From: Ginsengibacter hankyongi
GTDB taxonomy: Bacteria > Bacteroidota > Bacteroidia > Chitinophagales > Chitinophagaceae
Assembly (NCBI RefSeq): GCF_008710285.1
Contig: NZ_VYQF01000007.1
Location: forward strand, 62,001-126,000
Direction of reading: 5' to 3'
DNA length: 64,000 nucleotides
Part shown: in pieces, positions 44,081-52,188 of the stretch
Layout: each line of letters begins with the position of its first letter
Numbering within the stretch: position 1 is the first letter of the stretch
Position numbers and translations under genes: made by a program
Notes under the pieces: model-generated
Database searches by the model: none
Told to the model about the DNA's origin: nothing
The model's input: the letters and a program-made list of their open reading frames with translations, nothing else

Positions 44081-45067
44081 ATGAAACCAAAAATTGCATT
44101 TGTAACAGGTGGGTTTTCCGGCGAAGCGGAGATATCATATAAGTCTGCTATTACTTTTGAAAAAAATATTGATAAGGAAAGATATGAGTTGTATAAAATT
44201 GATATAACTATTGACGGGTGGTTTTACGAATTAAAGAACGGTGATAAAATTGAAGTGAATAAAAATGATTTCTCTATTTTAATTGAAGATGAAACAATAA
44301 CTTTTGATGCGGTGTTAATTGGTATTCATGGTACTCCCGGCGAAGACGGAAAGCTGCAGGGGTATTTTGATATGCTTCACATTCCTTACACCTCATGCGA
44401 TTGTGCTACCTCAGCGCTTACTTTTAATAAAAGATATACAGTTGCTGTTGCGGGCGCAAGCGGAATTAATGTTTCAAATTCAATCTTGTTATTTAAACAA
44501 AATTTTCAAAGCCCCGATGAATTGGTAAGAAATTTGAAGTTTCCTGTTTTTGTAAAACCGAATAATGGCGGCTCAAGTATTGGAATGTCAAAAGTAAATG
44601 CACCATCCGAAGAACTAGGTAAGGCGATCGAAAAAGCATTTAAAGAAGATGACCAGGTATTGGTGGAAGAATTTATAGAAGGCAGAGAATTTACTATTGG
44701 TGTATTTAAAGCTAAAGGAGAAATTATTGCGTTACCAATTACCGAAGTGATTTCTAAAAACGATTTTTTTGACTTCGAAGCAAAATACCATGGCGCCAGT
44801 AATGAAGTAACGCCTGCGAAAATTGATGATTCTGTTTCACAACTGGTAAGGGATAATGCAATTAAAGTTTACCGGGTATTTAATTGCAAAGGAATTATAA
44901 GAATTGATTTTATTTATAACGAAAAAGAACAAAAACTTTATATGCTGGAAATAAATACGGTTCCCGGTCAGAGTGAAGCAAGTATTGTTCCCCAACAATT
45001 AAAAATACTGGGATGGAGCCTGAAGGAATTTTATACCGCATTGATAGAAGAATGCCTGCATAATTAA
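44081..45067 (+). CDS. ddl: D-alanine--D-alanine ligase
   Basis: A 328-residue ATP-grasp ligase that makes D-Ala-D-Ala for peptidoglycan. Features are the N-terminal GGFSGEAEISYKSA, VLIGIHGTPGEDGKLQGYFDMLHIPYTSCD, ATP-binding FPVFVKPNNGGSSIGMSKV and VLVEEFIEGREFTIGVF, and the metal/product site IIRIDFIYNEKEQKLYMLEINTVPGQSEASIVPQQL. Its length is normal. The PASTA-protein gene starts 48 bases downstream and fits a cell-wall context. Confidence 0.96.
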   Translation: MKPKIAFVTGGFSGEAEISYKSAITFEKNIDKERYELYKIDITIDGWFYELKNGDKIEVNKNDFSILIEDETITFDAVLIGIHGTPGEDGKLQGYFDMLHIPYTSCDCATSALTFNKRYTVAVAGASGINVSNSILLFKQNFQSPDELVRNLKFPVFVKPNNGGSSIGMSKVNAPSEELGKAIEKAFKEDDQVLVEEFIEGREFTIGVFKAKGEIIALPITEVISKNDFFDFEAKYHGASNEVTPAKIDDSVSQLVRDNAIKVYRVFNCKGIIRIDFIYNEKEQKLYMLEINTVPGQSEASIVPQQLKILGWSLKEFYTALIEECLHN

Positions 45068-45115
45068 ATCTTATTATATTGCATTGCTAAAATCTTTTAA
45101 CCTATACATTTTATT

Positions 45116-45943
45116 GTGTTTAAATTTATTTCCAAACAACCTTTCTGGGTAAATCTTCTGGCAGCAGCTTTACTAATTTTCCTTCTTGGATTTTTATTCC
45201 TGCAATCGCTTAGCTGGTTTACCAACCATGGCAGTTATCTCCAGGTACCTTCAGTAACGGGTAAGAAAGTAGATGATGCTGTCAAGTTCCTGGAAGACCA
45301 GGGCTTTGATGTTGTTATAACTGATTCTTTATATAATGATACCCTTCCCCTTAATACAGTAAAAAAACAATTACCGGATGCAGGAGCAACCGTGAAAGTG
45401 AACAGAACTGTATTTCTTAATGTAAATCCTGTAGTGCTGCCGATGGTTGAAATGCCAAAAATAGAAGGGCTTAGTTTTAGGTTTGCTTTGGAAAGATTAA
45501 CTAAAAATCATTTAAAATTAGGGGATACTTCTTATCGTCCCGATTTTATGAAGGGGACAGTACTTGAGCAGAATTATAATGGTTCTAAAATATTATCGGG
45601 TACAAAACTTCGTTGGGGCTCTGCCGTTAGTTTGGTAATAGGCGGTGGCCTTGCCCAGCAAGAAATACTGGTACCCGAATTGTATGGCCTTACACTTGGC
45701 GAAGCAAAATCGGAATTGGAAGCGAAAGGAATTACGCTGGCAGCAATACTACCAACAGGCCCAATTACAGATACTTTAAAAGCTTTTATTTATAAACAAA
45801 ATCCTGAAGCGAAGAATGAGGAGAGCCAGCCCAATTTAATACAACCAGGACAAACGATGGATGTATGGATTTCGGCTACGCCACCGGCACCAGATAGCAC
45901 AAAGATTATAGGTACGGGAGATAGTTTAAAGCTTAATAATTAA
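45116..45943 (+). CDS. PASTA-domain membrane protein
   Basis: A 275-residue protein starting at GTG (45116). It has one membrane anchor (about 12-34, NLLAAALLIFLLGFLFLQSLSW) followed by three PASTA repeats: about 40-107 (QVPSVTGKKVDDAVKFLEDQGF), 112-180 (EMPKIEGLSFRFALERLTKNHL) and 185-255 (LVPELYGLTLGEAKSELEAKGI). PASTA domains bind peptidoglycan-like ligands or act as spacers; no kinase domain is present. It is 48 bases downstream of ddl, so an envelope role is likely. Confidence 0.92.
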   Translation: MFKFISKQPFWVNLLAAALLIFLLGFLFLQSLSWFTNHGSYLQVPSVTGKKVDDAVKFLEDQGFDVVITDSLYNDTLPLNTVKKQLPDAGATVKVNRTVFLNVNPVVLPMVEMPKIEGLSFRFALERLTKNHLKLGDTSYRPDFMKGTVLEQNYNGSKILSGTKLRWGSAVSLVIGGGLAQQEILVPELYGLTLGEAKSELEAKGITLAAILPTGPITDTLKAFIYKQNPEAKNEESQPNLIQPGQTMDVWISATPPAPDSTKIIGTGDSLKLNN

Positions 45944-45950
45944 TTTAATT

Positions 45951-45983
45951 CTTAATTCGTGTAATTCGTGAATTAAATTCGTG
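45951..45983. repeat. ATTCGTG-type intergenic repeat, left copy
   Basis: CTTAATTCGTGTAATTCGTG followed by AATTAAATTCGTG contains three ATTCGTG units. An inverted relative lies at 46319-46346 on the other side of the rhodanese gene. This looks like an interspersed repeat in this genome. Confidence 0.45.
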
Positions 45984-46002
45984 TTACCAAAATAAAATTA
46001 CA

Positions 46003-46311
46003 ATGACAAATATATCTCCTGAAGAAGTAAAGCAAAGACTTGATAAAGGTGAAACGCTTAATCTTATTGATGTAAGAGAACCTCACGAAAATGCTCAATT
46101 TAATATCGGTGGTAAATTACTCCCATTGGGTAAAATTCAATCTATGCAAATTGAAGATATTGAAGGCCTGCGTGATAAAGAAGTGATTCTCTATTGCCGC
46201 AGCGGCAACCGGAGTGGCATTGCAGCAATGACCTTAGATCAATTGGGGTTTACAAATACTAAAAACCTTACCGGTGGAATGCTTGCATGGCAGGAAAAAT
46301 TTAAGAGCTAA
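46003..46311 (+). CDS. Rhodanese-like domain protein
   Basis: A 102-residue single-domain rhodanese (GlpE/PspE type). Features are LNLIDVREPHENAQFNIGG, then the active-site loop VILYCRSGNRSG with catalytic C65, and the closing GFTNTKNLTGGMLAWQEKF. It can carry a persulfide for sulfur transfer, probably in the cytoplasm since no signal is seen. It stands alone between two copies of an intergenic repeat. Confidence 0.94.
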   Translation: MTNISPEEVKQRLDKGETLNLIDVREPHENAQFNIGGKLLPLGKIQSMQIEDIEGLRDKEVILYCRSGNRSGIAAMTLDQLGFTNTKNLTGGMLAWQEKFKS

Positions 46312-46318
46312 GGATTCA

Positions 46319-46346
46319 CTAATTTCTACAAATTACACGAATAAAG
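46319..46346. repeat. ATTCGTG-type intergenic repeat, right (inverted) copy
   Basis: CTAATTTCTACAAATTACACG followed by AATAAAG is the reverse complement of an ATTCGTGTAATTTGTAG element and matches the left copy in its ATTCGTGTAATT core. It starts eight bases after the rhodanese stop. Confidence 0.45.
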
Positions 46347-46407
46347 CTTTTTACAGGCTGTGATAATTCATGTAATTAGTTATTATTCGTATAATAATAA
46401 AAATAAA

Positions 46408-46427
46408 AGCGGACAAGAATGCCCGCT
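46408..46427 (-). terminator. Weak hairpin downstream of the TonB receptor
   Basis: On the minus strand AGCGG...CCGCT pairs and is followed by TTTTATTTTTATT. It lies about 130 bases past the stop of the minus-strand receptor gene and may end that transcript. The stem is short, so confidence is low. Confidence 0.3.
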
Positions 46428-46558
46428 CGGAATGTGCTAAAACTAAAAAGCACATGAGAAAATTTAATGTGCAATGTATAGGACAATAAGAATTGAAAAA
46501 AATTGGGATTACTGAAACGTGAAATAAAGGAATTGATCAGTGAAAAAGAACAGCTTAG

Positions 46559-48727
46559 TTATAGCTTGATATTTATTGCTGCTAAAAAATTAGTTCCCGC
46601 CATAGGGAAATAATAATTCTCAACAGTTAACTCGCCCCCATAAAAATAATTATACGTGTAGCCGTTAGATTCGTATTTCTTATTGAACATATTGTTAACC
46701 TTAAAAATAAAGTCAACCGCTTTAAAAATATGTCTTGTGCTTAGCCTGTATGATAATTTTAAATTTTGTACATAATAGGGATCAATGCTCCTGGTTACAT
46801 GAGAGGTATTATCAAGGTATTGTCTTCCTACATATTTAGATTGAAAGCTTATTTCACTGTTTGAAAATGGAATAATATTTATCATTGCTGCAGCAACTTC
46901 ATCCGGTGAAAAAGATATGTTCGTATTATGATATTGATTCTTGATCTGGCCACCATTATCATAATCATCCACATACTCATTAAAGTTTTTTATTTTGTTT
47001 TTGCTGAAAGAAATATTTCCTGAAGCATTGAGCCATTTCGTAAATGTTTCTGCCGCCTGTAGCTCAACCCCAAGCCTGTAACTCTCCGGCGCATTGGTTC
47101 TTGTGTAAGCGCCAACGTCATTTATTTTACCCGTAGATACTAACTGGTTGTGATAATTCATATAATAGAATGTAATGCCATAAGTAAATGGGGTATTTCT
47201 TCTTTCTGCGCCCAACTCCATGTCGTATAATATTTCAGGTTTGGGTAATTCACTTGCGGCTGCTTCAAAATCATCACGATTGGGTTCTTTAGCCCCTATT
47301 GAATAAGAAGCATAGGCCTGGAAATTAGTTTTATTAAATGAGATGCCAATTTTTGGGTTAAAGAAGGAATAGTATTTATTAATTCTTAAACCGGGATTGT
47401 CTTCAAAGCCTTTTATATCGTAATTCACAAATCGTCCCTGTACATCTGCAAATGCTGAAAATCCTGAGCCAAGTGTTTGTAACAATTTTCCATACAAATT
47501 AAGGTCGTGTTTGTTGGCCGGCACATTCGTGTACACGTAATCGTTAGGGAAGCCGCCCTGCTGGGCCCATGTTACAACATCGTAATGTTTTCCATCATAT
47601 TCATCCCATCCGCCGCCAAATGTTACATGCGTTTTATTTTTTTGAAACTGCAGAGAAAAAATTCCGCCATAAAAATAATTATCCAGCCATAAGCGTCTTA
47701 TTAAATCTGTTGAGGTAATTGTATCTGTTCCACTGATGTAATCAGGTAGGCCATAATCGCTGTAAAGCTGGCCAGCCCGGTATTCTTCGTAATATCCTTT
47801 TCCTCGTGAAAGAAATACGGCTGTATTAAAACTTAGATTAGAATTTATTTTTTTATCATAAAAAAGCTGGTAATGGGTTTGCGTATAATTGTCTGTTTCA
47901 TTGGCATAAGGCGAGCCAGGTTTTTCAGTTCCCGCAGGGTTATAAGTCCTGTCGCTATCCAAATAATTCTCGGGTACACCATACCATGCCTGGTACGTTT
48001 TTTCTTTTCCGCTTAAAATATTAAATCGCAATGAGCTGTTTTTATTTATATAAGCTGCACTTATAAAAAAAGATTTAAGATTCGACTTTGCCCTGTCAAT
48101 ATATCCATCACTGCTTATTGCTGATGCACGGGCATCTACTGTAAAATGATTTCCTAATAAACCTGTTCCGGCTTTGATGGTATTTTTCCATGTATTAAAT
48201 GAACCATACGTATTATTTAGTTCAACATATTTTTCTTTATTTACTTCATTGGTTGAAAGATTTATAGTTGCACCAAAAGCGCCTGCCCCGTTAGATGACG
48301 TGCCGACACCGCGTTGCACCTGTATAGAACTTAACGATGAAGAAATATCGGGAATGTCAACAAAATAAGTTCCCTGGCTCTCGGCATCGTTATAAGGAAT
48401 ACCATTTAAAGTAACATTTACTCTTGAGGCATCTGAACCACGAATACTGATTCCAGTATATCCAACCCCGTTGCCTGCATCGGAATTTACTACAACTGAT
48501 GGCAACTGGTTTAAAACAAATGGGAGATCCTGCCCCAGGTTATTTTTTTCAATTTCAGCTTTACTGATATTGGTTTTTGTAAACGGCGCTTTATCTGTTG
48601 CTCTTATTGAAGTTACTTCTATGTTTTCGAGCATAAGTGTGTCGGTTAATTTATGCCGCATAGTGTCTTGCGCAGGTACAATAAAATAAAAGCTTAATAC
48701 AATGGCGGTAAAAATTATTTTTTTCAT
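46559..48727 (-). CDS. TonB-dependent receptor, probably for thiamine
   Basis: A 722-residue outer-membrane receptor. Start taken at 48727 (MKKIIFTAIVLSFYFIVPAQ), which gives a clean signal peptide; the longer frame begins inside the riboswitch. The TonB box/plug region is LENIEVTSIRATDKAPFTKTNISKAEIEK, with QLPSVVVNSDAGNGVGYTGISIRGSDASRVNVTLNGIPYND. The barrel ends FPMAGTNFLAAINIKL. There is no STN or SusC-type regulatory domain and no SusD partner. A TPP riboswitch lies directly upstream on the same strand, so import of thiamine or a precursor is the likely role; this is inferred from regulation, not sequence. Confidence 0.93.
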   Translation of the reverse strand: MKKIIFTAIVLSFYFIVPAQDTMRHKLTDTLMLENIEVTSIRATDKAPFTKTNISKAEIEKNNLGQDLPFVLNQLPSVVVNSDAGNGVGYTGISIRGSDASRVNVTLNGIPYNDAESQGTYFVDIPDISSSLSSIQVQRGVGTSSNGAGAFGATINLSTNEVNKEKYVELNNTYGSFNTWKNTIKAGTGLLGNHFTVDARASAISSDGYIDRAKSNLKSFFISAAYINKNSSLRFNILSGKEKTYQAWYGVPENYLDSDRTYNPAGTEKPGSPYANETDNYTQTHYQLFYDKKINSNLSFNTAVFLSRGKGYYEEYRAGQLYSDYGLPDYISGTDTITSTDLIRRLWLDNYFYGGIFSLQFQKNKTHVTFGGGWDEYDGKHYDVVTWAQQGGFPNDYVYTNVPANKHDLNLYGKLLQTLGSGFSAFADVQGRFVNYDIKGFEDNPGLRINKYYSFFNPKIGISFNKTNFQAYASYSIGAKEPNRDDFEAAASELPKPEILYDMELGAERRNTPFTYGITFYYMNYHNQLVSTGKINDVGAYTRTNAPESYRLGVELQAAETFTKWLNASGNISFSKNKIKNFNEYVDDYDNGGQIKNQYHNTNISFSPDEVAAAMINIIPFSNSEISFQSKYVGRQYLDNTSHVTRSIDPYYVQNLKLSYRLSTRHIFKAVDFIFKVNNMFNKKYESNGYTYNYFYGGELTVENYYFPMAGTNFLAAINIKL

Positions 48728-48782
48728 GTTTAAATTCTTTAAACTGATGAGAATAAAACATGAAAGAGAGATAGGAAAGATG

Positions 48783-48868
48783 TTCAACCTCCCTTCGCAG
48801 GCATTATCCTGATCAGGTTTGCGGGTATTATCTCAGCCTCCTTTTAAGTTGGAAGCACCCCGGTGACA
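48783..48868 (-). promoter_or_regulatory. TPP riboswitch (thi box)
   Basis: Read on the minus strand the region has the conserved TPP-aptamer elements in order: CACCGGGGTGC, GGCTGAGATAATACCC, ACCTGATCAGGATAATGCC and TGCGAAGGGAGGTTG. It ends about 55 bases before the receptor ATG. TPP binding is expected to shut off the receptor. Confidence 0.95.
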
Positions 48869-48965
48869 AATGATTTTTAGAATGCAAATGTAAACTTCTT
48901 CTGAATTTAATTTCAAAAAAAATGTAACTTTTATTTTTCACAACCGTTACAGACAAAAGCTTTAT

Positions 48966-49676
48966 ATGAAATATCTTTTTATTTTCCTGTTTATTATAAT
49001 TTCTTTCCCGGTATTTTCCCAGGAAACTGTAATCAATGATGCAAATGCAACGGGAAGAGACGTTACTCCTTTTGCTGGGATAAAAGTTTCAGGTGGTATC
49101 GATGTGTATTTGTCTCAGGCCGATAGCTATTCATTAGCTGTAAGTGCAAGTGAAGAAAAATATCGGGACAATATTAAAACAGAAGTGAAGAACGGAATAT
49201 TGGTTATTTCGTATAACGATCATTTCGGAAGAAATTACGGGGATAAAAAATTAAGAGCCTACATATCTTTCAAAACACTTGAAAGCCTTGAAGGTTCAGG
49301 TGCAAGCGACATTATGATAAATGGAACACTTACATTAAGCAGTGTGAGGGTAAAACTTTCCGGTGCAAGCAATATTAAGGGATCTGTAAAAATAACCAAC
49401 TTTAGCCTTGACTTAAGTGGCGCTTCAACGGTAACAATTAATGGAACTGCACAAAATTTAAAACTCGATGCGTCCGGTGCCAGCGATATTAAAAATTATG
49501 ATTTGCAAGTCGAGAATTGTGTTGCAAAACTTTCCGGTGCCTCAGATGTAAGATTAACAATAAGCAATTCCATTTCCGCAAGTGCAAGCGGTGCAAGCAC
49601 TTTATATTACCAAGGCAATCCCGATAAAAAAGATGTAGCAACAAGTGGAGCAAGTTCTGTTTCACAAAGAAATTAA
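48966..49676 (+). CDS. Head-GIN / DUF2807 domain protein
   Basis: A 236-residue exported protein (signal peptide 1-18, ending PVFSQ). It has the DUF2807 start FAGIKVSGGIDVYLSQADSYSLAV and then a right-handed beta-helix marked by SGAS tetrads about every 18-22 residues: GSGASDIM, LSGASNIK, LSGASTVT, ASGASDIK, LSGASDVR, ASGASTLY, TSGASSVS. The function of DUF2807 is not established; the proteins are thought to be envelope-associated. The paralogue at 58942 has the same layout with SGSG tetrads. Confidence 0.9.
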   Translation: MKYLFIFLFIIISFPVFSQETVINDANATGRDVTPFAGIKVSGGIDVYLSQADSYSLAVSASEEKYRDNIKTEVKNGILVISYNDHFGRNYGDKKLRAYISFKTLESLEGSGASDIMINGTLTLSSVRVKLSGASNIKGSVKITNFSLDLSGASTVTINGTAQNLKLDASGASDIKNYDLQVENCVAKLSGASDVRLTISNSISASASGASTLYYQGNPDKKDVATSGASSVSQRN

Positions 49677-49920
49677 CAAGCTGGAAATAATTTTAGGTAT
49701 CGTTTCATTGCATAATTTATGATTCCCTGTAATTTTTTTTACTTGTATGATTTCGGCTTGGCATCGTTGCTAATTAAATTTTCTAAACTTTCTACACAGT
49801 TGAAATAAAAAGTATCTGGAATAAGATTTTATTTAAAAAAATTCTTTTAAAAAATGTGTTTAAGCTGCGTCTTTTTGATATGTGTATCGTCATGTTAAAA
49901 GCTATCAAAAAGTTTTATAT

Positions 49921-50517
49921 ATGACTACTATATTATCCTCATTTATTTTTGGTATCACACTGGCTATCTCTATTGGTCCAATTGCAATGCTTATTATAAA
50001 CAGAAGTATTAATTGCCGGTTACAAGCCGGCATTCTTACCGGGTTAGCTGCTGCTTTTGCAGATTTTACTTATTGTATCATTTCGTTCGTTGCCGGAGCA
50101 GCTATTTCTGCCTTACTAATTCACTACGAAGTGTTGCTTAAGGATTTTGCATCTATAACATTAATATTATTTGGAGGCTGGATGCTGTTAAATGCAATTA
50201 AAAGCGGAGACAATGTAGTTAATAATTCAGGCTCTTCATGTAACAAGCCATTTATTTCAACTTACGCTCTTACTATGGCGAATCCTTTAACAATCGTCGC
50301 CTTTTCTGGCTTTGCGGCACAATCGGCAGTTAGAAGTTTTAATGTAATTGTATTTAGTTCTATTGCTTTATTTGCCGGCAGCTTTCTTATCCAGGTATCA
50401 TTAGCCCTTTTTGGAACTGCTTTGAAGAAATTTATCAGCAATCGATCTATCGTCTTTTTTCTCAATATTATTAACAGTAGCTCAATCATTGGGATGGGAT
50501 TGCTTAAATTATTTTAA
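49921..50517 (+). CDS. LysE/RhtB-family transporter
   Basis: A 198-residue inner-membrane protein with about six hydrophobic segments. The ATG at 49921 is preferred over 49882 because the family starts at the first helix: MTTILSSFIFGITLAISIGPIAMLIINRSI, with the conserved GP in ISIGPIAM. Later segments include LTGLAAAFADFTYCIISFVAGAA and FISTYALTMANPLTIVAFSGFAAQ, with the TxxNP motif of LysE exporters. It probably exports an amino acid or related solute. It stands alone. Confidence 0.88.
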   Translation: MTTILSSFIFGITLAISIGPIAMLIINRSINCRLQAGILTGLAAAFADFTYCIISFVAGAAISALLIHYEVLLKDFASITLILFGGWMLLNAIKSGDNVVNNSGSSCNKPFISTYALTMANPLTIVAFSGFAAQSAVRSFNVIVFSSIALFAGSFLIQVSLALFGTALKKFISNRSIVFFLNIINSSSIIGMGLLKLF

Positions 50518-50653
50518 TACAAATTTTAAACAACTAAACGTAGAATAAAAAAAGGATACCGTAAAATATTTCCACATATACAAAACAAATCCAATTACTA
50601 TTCGTGGTAGTGCTACATACACAAATTCTTTAATATAATTTAATAACGAAAAA

Positions 50654-51052
50654 ATGGAAATAACTTATAAGCTTGACATAATACCCTATGCTGAAAAAAT
50701 TATTGACCTTTACAAAAGTTCGGGAATAAACAGGCCAATAACTGACAAAGAACGAATTGCAAAAATGTATGCTAATTCAAATCTCATAATTACTGCCTGG
50801 GATGTATCGAAACTTGTTGGCATTTCACGATCACTAACGGATTTTTGTTACTCTTGTTACCTGTCAGATCTTGCGGTAAGAAAAGAATATCAAAAGCACG
50901 GTATAGGCAAAAAACTAATTGCTTTAACTAAAGAAAAAATTGGTGAGCATACGATGCTTTTACTTCTTGCCGCGCCTGCAGCTATGGATTATTATCCGAA
51001 AGTTGGCTTTGAAAATGTTGAAAATGGTTTTATAATCAAACGAACAAAATAG
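50654..51052 (+). CDS. GNAT-family N-acetyltransferase
   Basis: A 132-residue GNAT fold. The acetyl-CoA-binding motif A is DLAVRKEYQKHGIGKKLIALTKEKI (Q-x-x-G-I-G-x), followed by LLLLAAPAAMDYYPKVGFENVENGFIIKR. The substrate is unknown. It lies 38 bases upstream of the SigZ-like gene on the same strand, so the two may be co-transcribed. Confidence 0.92.
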   Translation: MEITYKLDIIPYAEKIIDLYKSSGINRPITDKERIAKMYANSNLIITAWDVSKLVGISRSLTDFCYSCYLSDLAVRKEYQKHGIGKKLIALTKEKIGEHTMLLLLAAPAAMDYYPKVGFENVENGFIIKRTK

Positions 51053-51090
51053 TAAATGATATAATTGAATAAGGAAAGAAAAATATCAAA

Positions 51091-51690
51091 ATGCAAGCTC
51101 CTGATAATTTGAAAACCAATTGTGATGTTCCCGCTTTATGGCTTGAGCACAAAGAAGCATTGAAACATTTTATATATAAAAGAGTGAAAGATCACGATAC
51201 AACTAACGATATTTTACAGGAAGTGTTATTGAAAGTCTATAAATTTTGTCTTTCAAAATCAGGCGCGAGAAATGTGCGCAGTTGGTTATTTCAAATTGCA
51301 AATAATACTATTATTGATGACATCCGAAAAAAACAACACGTTATTCATGCAGCAGAAATACCTGAGATAACCGATAATAATGAAGACAGTGCTTATAAAG
51401 ACGCAGTTGAGTTCATTCTCCCTATGATAAAATTATTACCTTTTGAATATGCTGAACCTCTAAGGCTTTCGGACATTGTTGGTATAAAACAAAGTGAAAT
51501 TGCTAAACAATTAGATTTAGAATTGTCCGCTACAAAGTCAAGGATACAACGGGCAAGAAAAATGCTTAAGGATATATTTATAGAATGCTGTGTTATGGAA
51601 ATCGGAACTGATGGTAAATTAATTTCTTTCGATATTAAGGAAGGGTGCAAGCCGTTACAGGAACATAAAAAAAATCCCAAAAGTTATTAA
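51091..51690 (+). CDS. SigZ-like ECF sigma factor with cysteine-bearing tail
   Basis: A 199-residue ECF sigma factor. Region 2 is LWLEHKEALKHFIYKRVKDHDTTNDILQEVLLKVY, and region 4 is LLPFEYAEPLRLSDIVGIKQSEIAKQLDLELSATKSRIQRARKMLKD. The C-terminal extension IFIECCVMEIGTDGKLISFDIKEGCKPLQ, with a Cys-Cys pair and a third Cys, matches SigZ-type factors. No anti-sigma gene adjoins, so the tail may sense metal or redox state directly (inference). The GNAT gene precedes it by 38 bases. Confidence 0.88.
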   Translation: MQAPDNLKTNCDVPALWLEHKEALKHFIYKRVKDHDTTNDILQEVLLKVYKFCLSKSGARNVRSWLFQIANNTIIDDIRKKQHVIHAAEIPEITDNNEDSAYKDAVEFILPMIKLLPFEYAEPLRLSDIVGIKQSEIAKQLDLELSATKSRIQRARKMLKDIFIECCVMEIGTDGKLISFDIKEGCKPLQEHKKNPKSY

Positions 51691-51937
51691 AAAATCCTGC
51701 GTCTTTAAAACACCGTTTTCGTCATATTATAAGAACTGAAAATTAAAAATATTGAAACAAGAAAACGAAGAGGGTCAATGTTGGGGAAAGAATCTAGCGA
51801 GTTAGTAGAAACCACTAAATTTTATACGCTTAAAAGTGGACCAGGCGATGCCGATCTTTCGTATCCTGGGGTTTTTACCTCCTTTTTTCACGTGTAAAAA
51901 TCCGACAACTTCCGTGAATTTTTTCTAAAGAAAAATA

Positions 51938-52063
51938 TTATTCATTTATTTTATTTAATAAAGCAGCGTTGTCGTTAGTTTTTATATCATCAATATAAGG
52001 ACCATAATCAAACCCGCCTGAAAAAATAAAAAATCCAAACCACTTATAATTGAATTTTACCAT
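51938..52063 (-). pseudogene. Small ORF in a 498-bp gap; possible WG-repeat remnant
   Basis: The gap 51691-52188 holds no plus-strand gene. On the minus strand a 41-codon frame (MVKFNYKWFGFFIFSGGFDYGPYIDDIKT...LLNKINE) continues an open stretch that begins near 52150 without a start (FCEIKFRFQNYPHTLLWNSK). The VK-x-N-x-KW-GF pattern recalls WG/beta-repeat proteins. It may be the eroded end of one, or chance. Confidence 0.25.
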
Positions 52064-52129
52064 GAAAACAAATTTGCTATTCCATAACAGCGTATGCGGA
52101 TAGTTTTGAAACCGGAATTTGATTTCACA

Positions 52130-52158
52130 AAATTCATGGCTTATCGATGAAATTCATG
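52130..52158. promoter_or_regulatory. Direct repeat upstream of the LytS/LytTR operon
   Basis: AAATTCATG occurs at 52130-52138 and again at 52150-52158, a 20-base period (two helical turns), 30 bases before the kinase start. LytTR regulators typically bind pairs of ~9-bp direct repeats with about this spacing, so it may be an autoregulatory site. Confidence 0.4.
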
Positions 52159-52188
52159 ATTTCAAATAAATCTTAACCCAGGGCTGCT

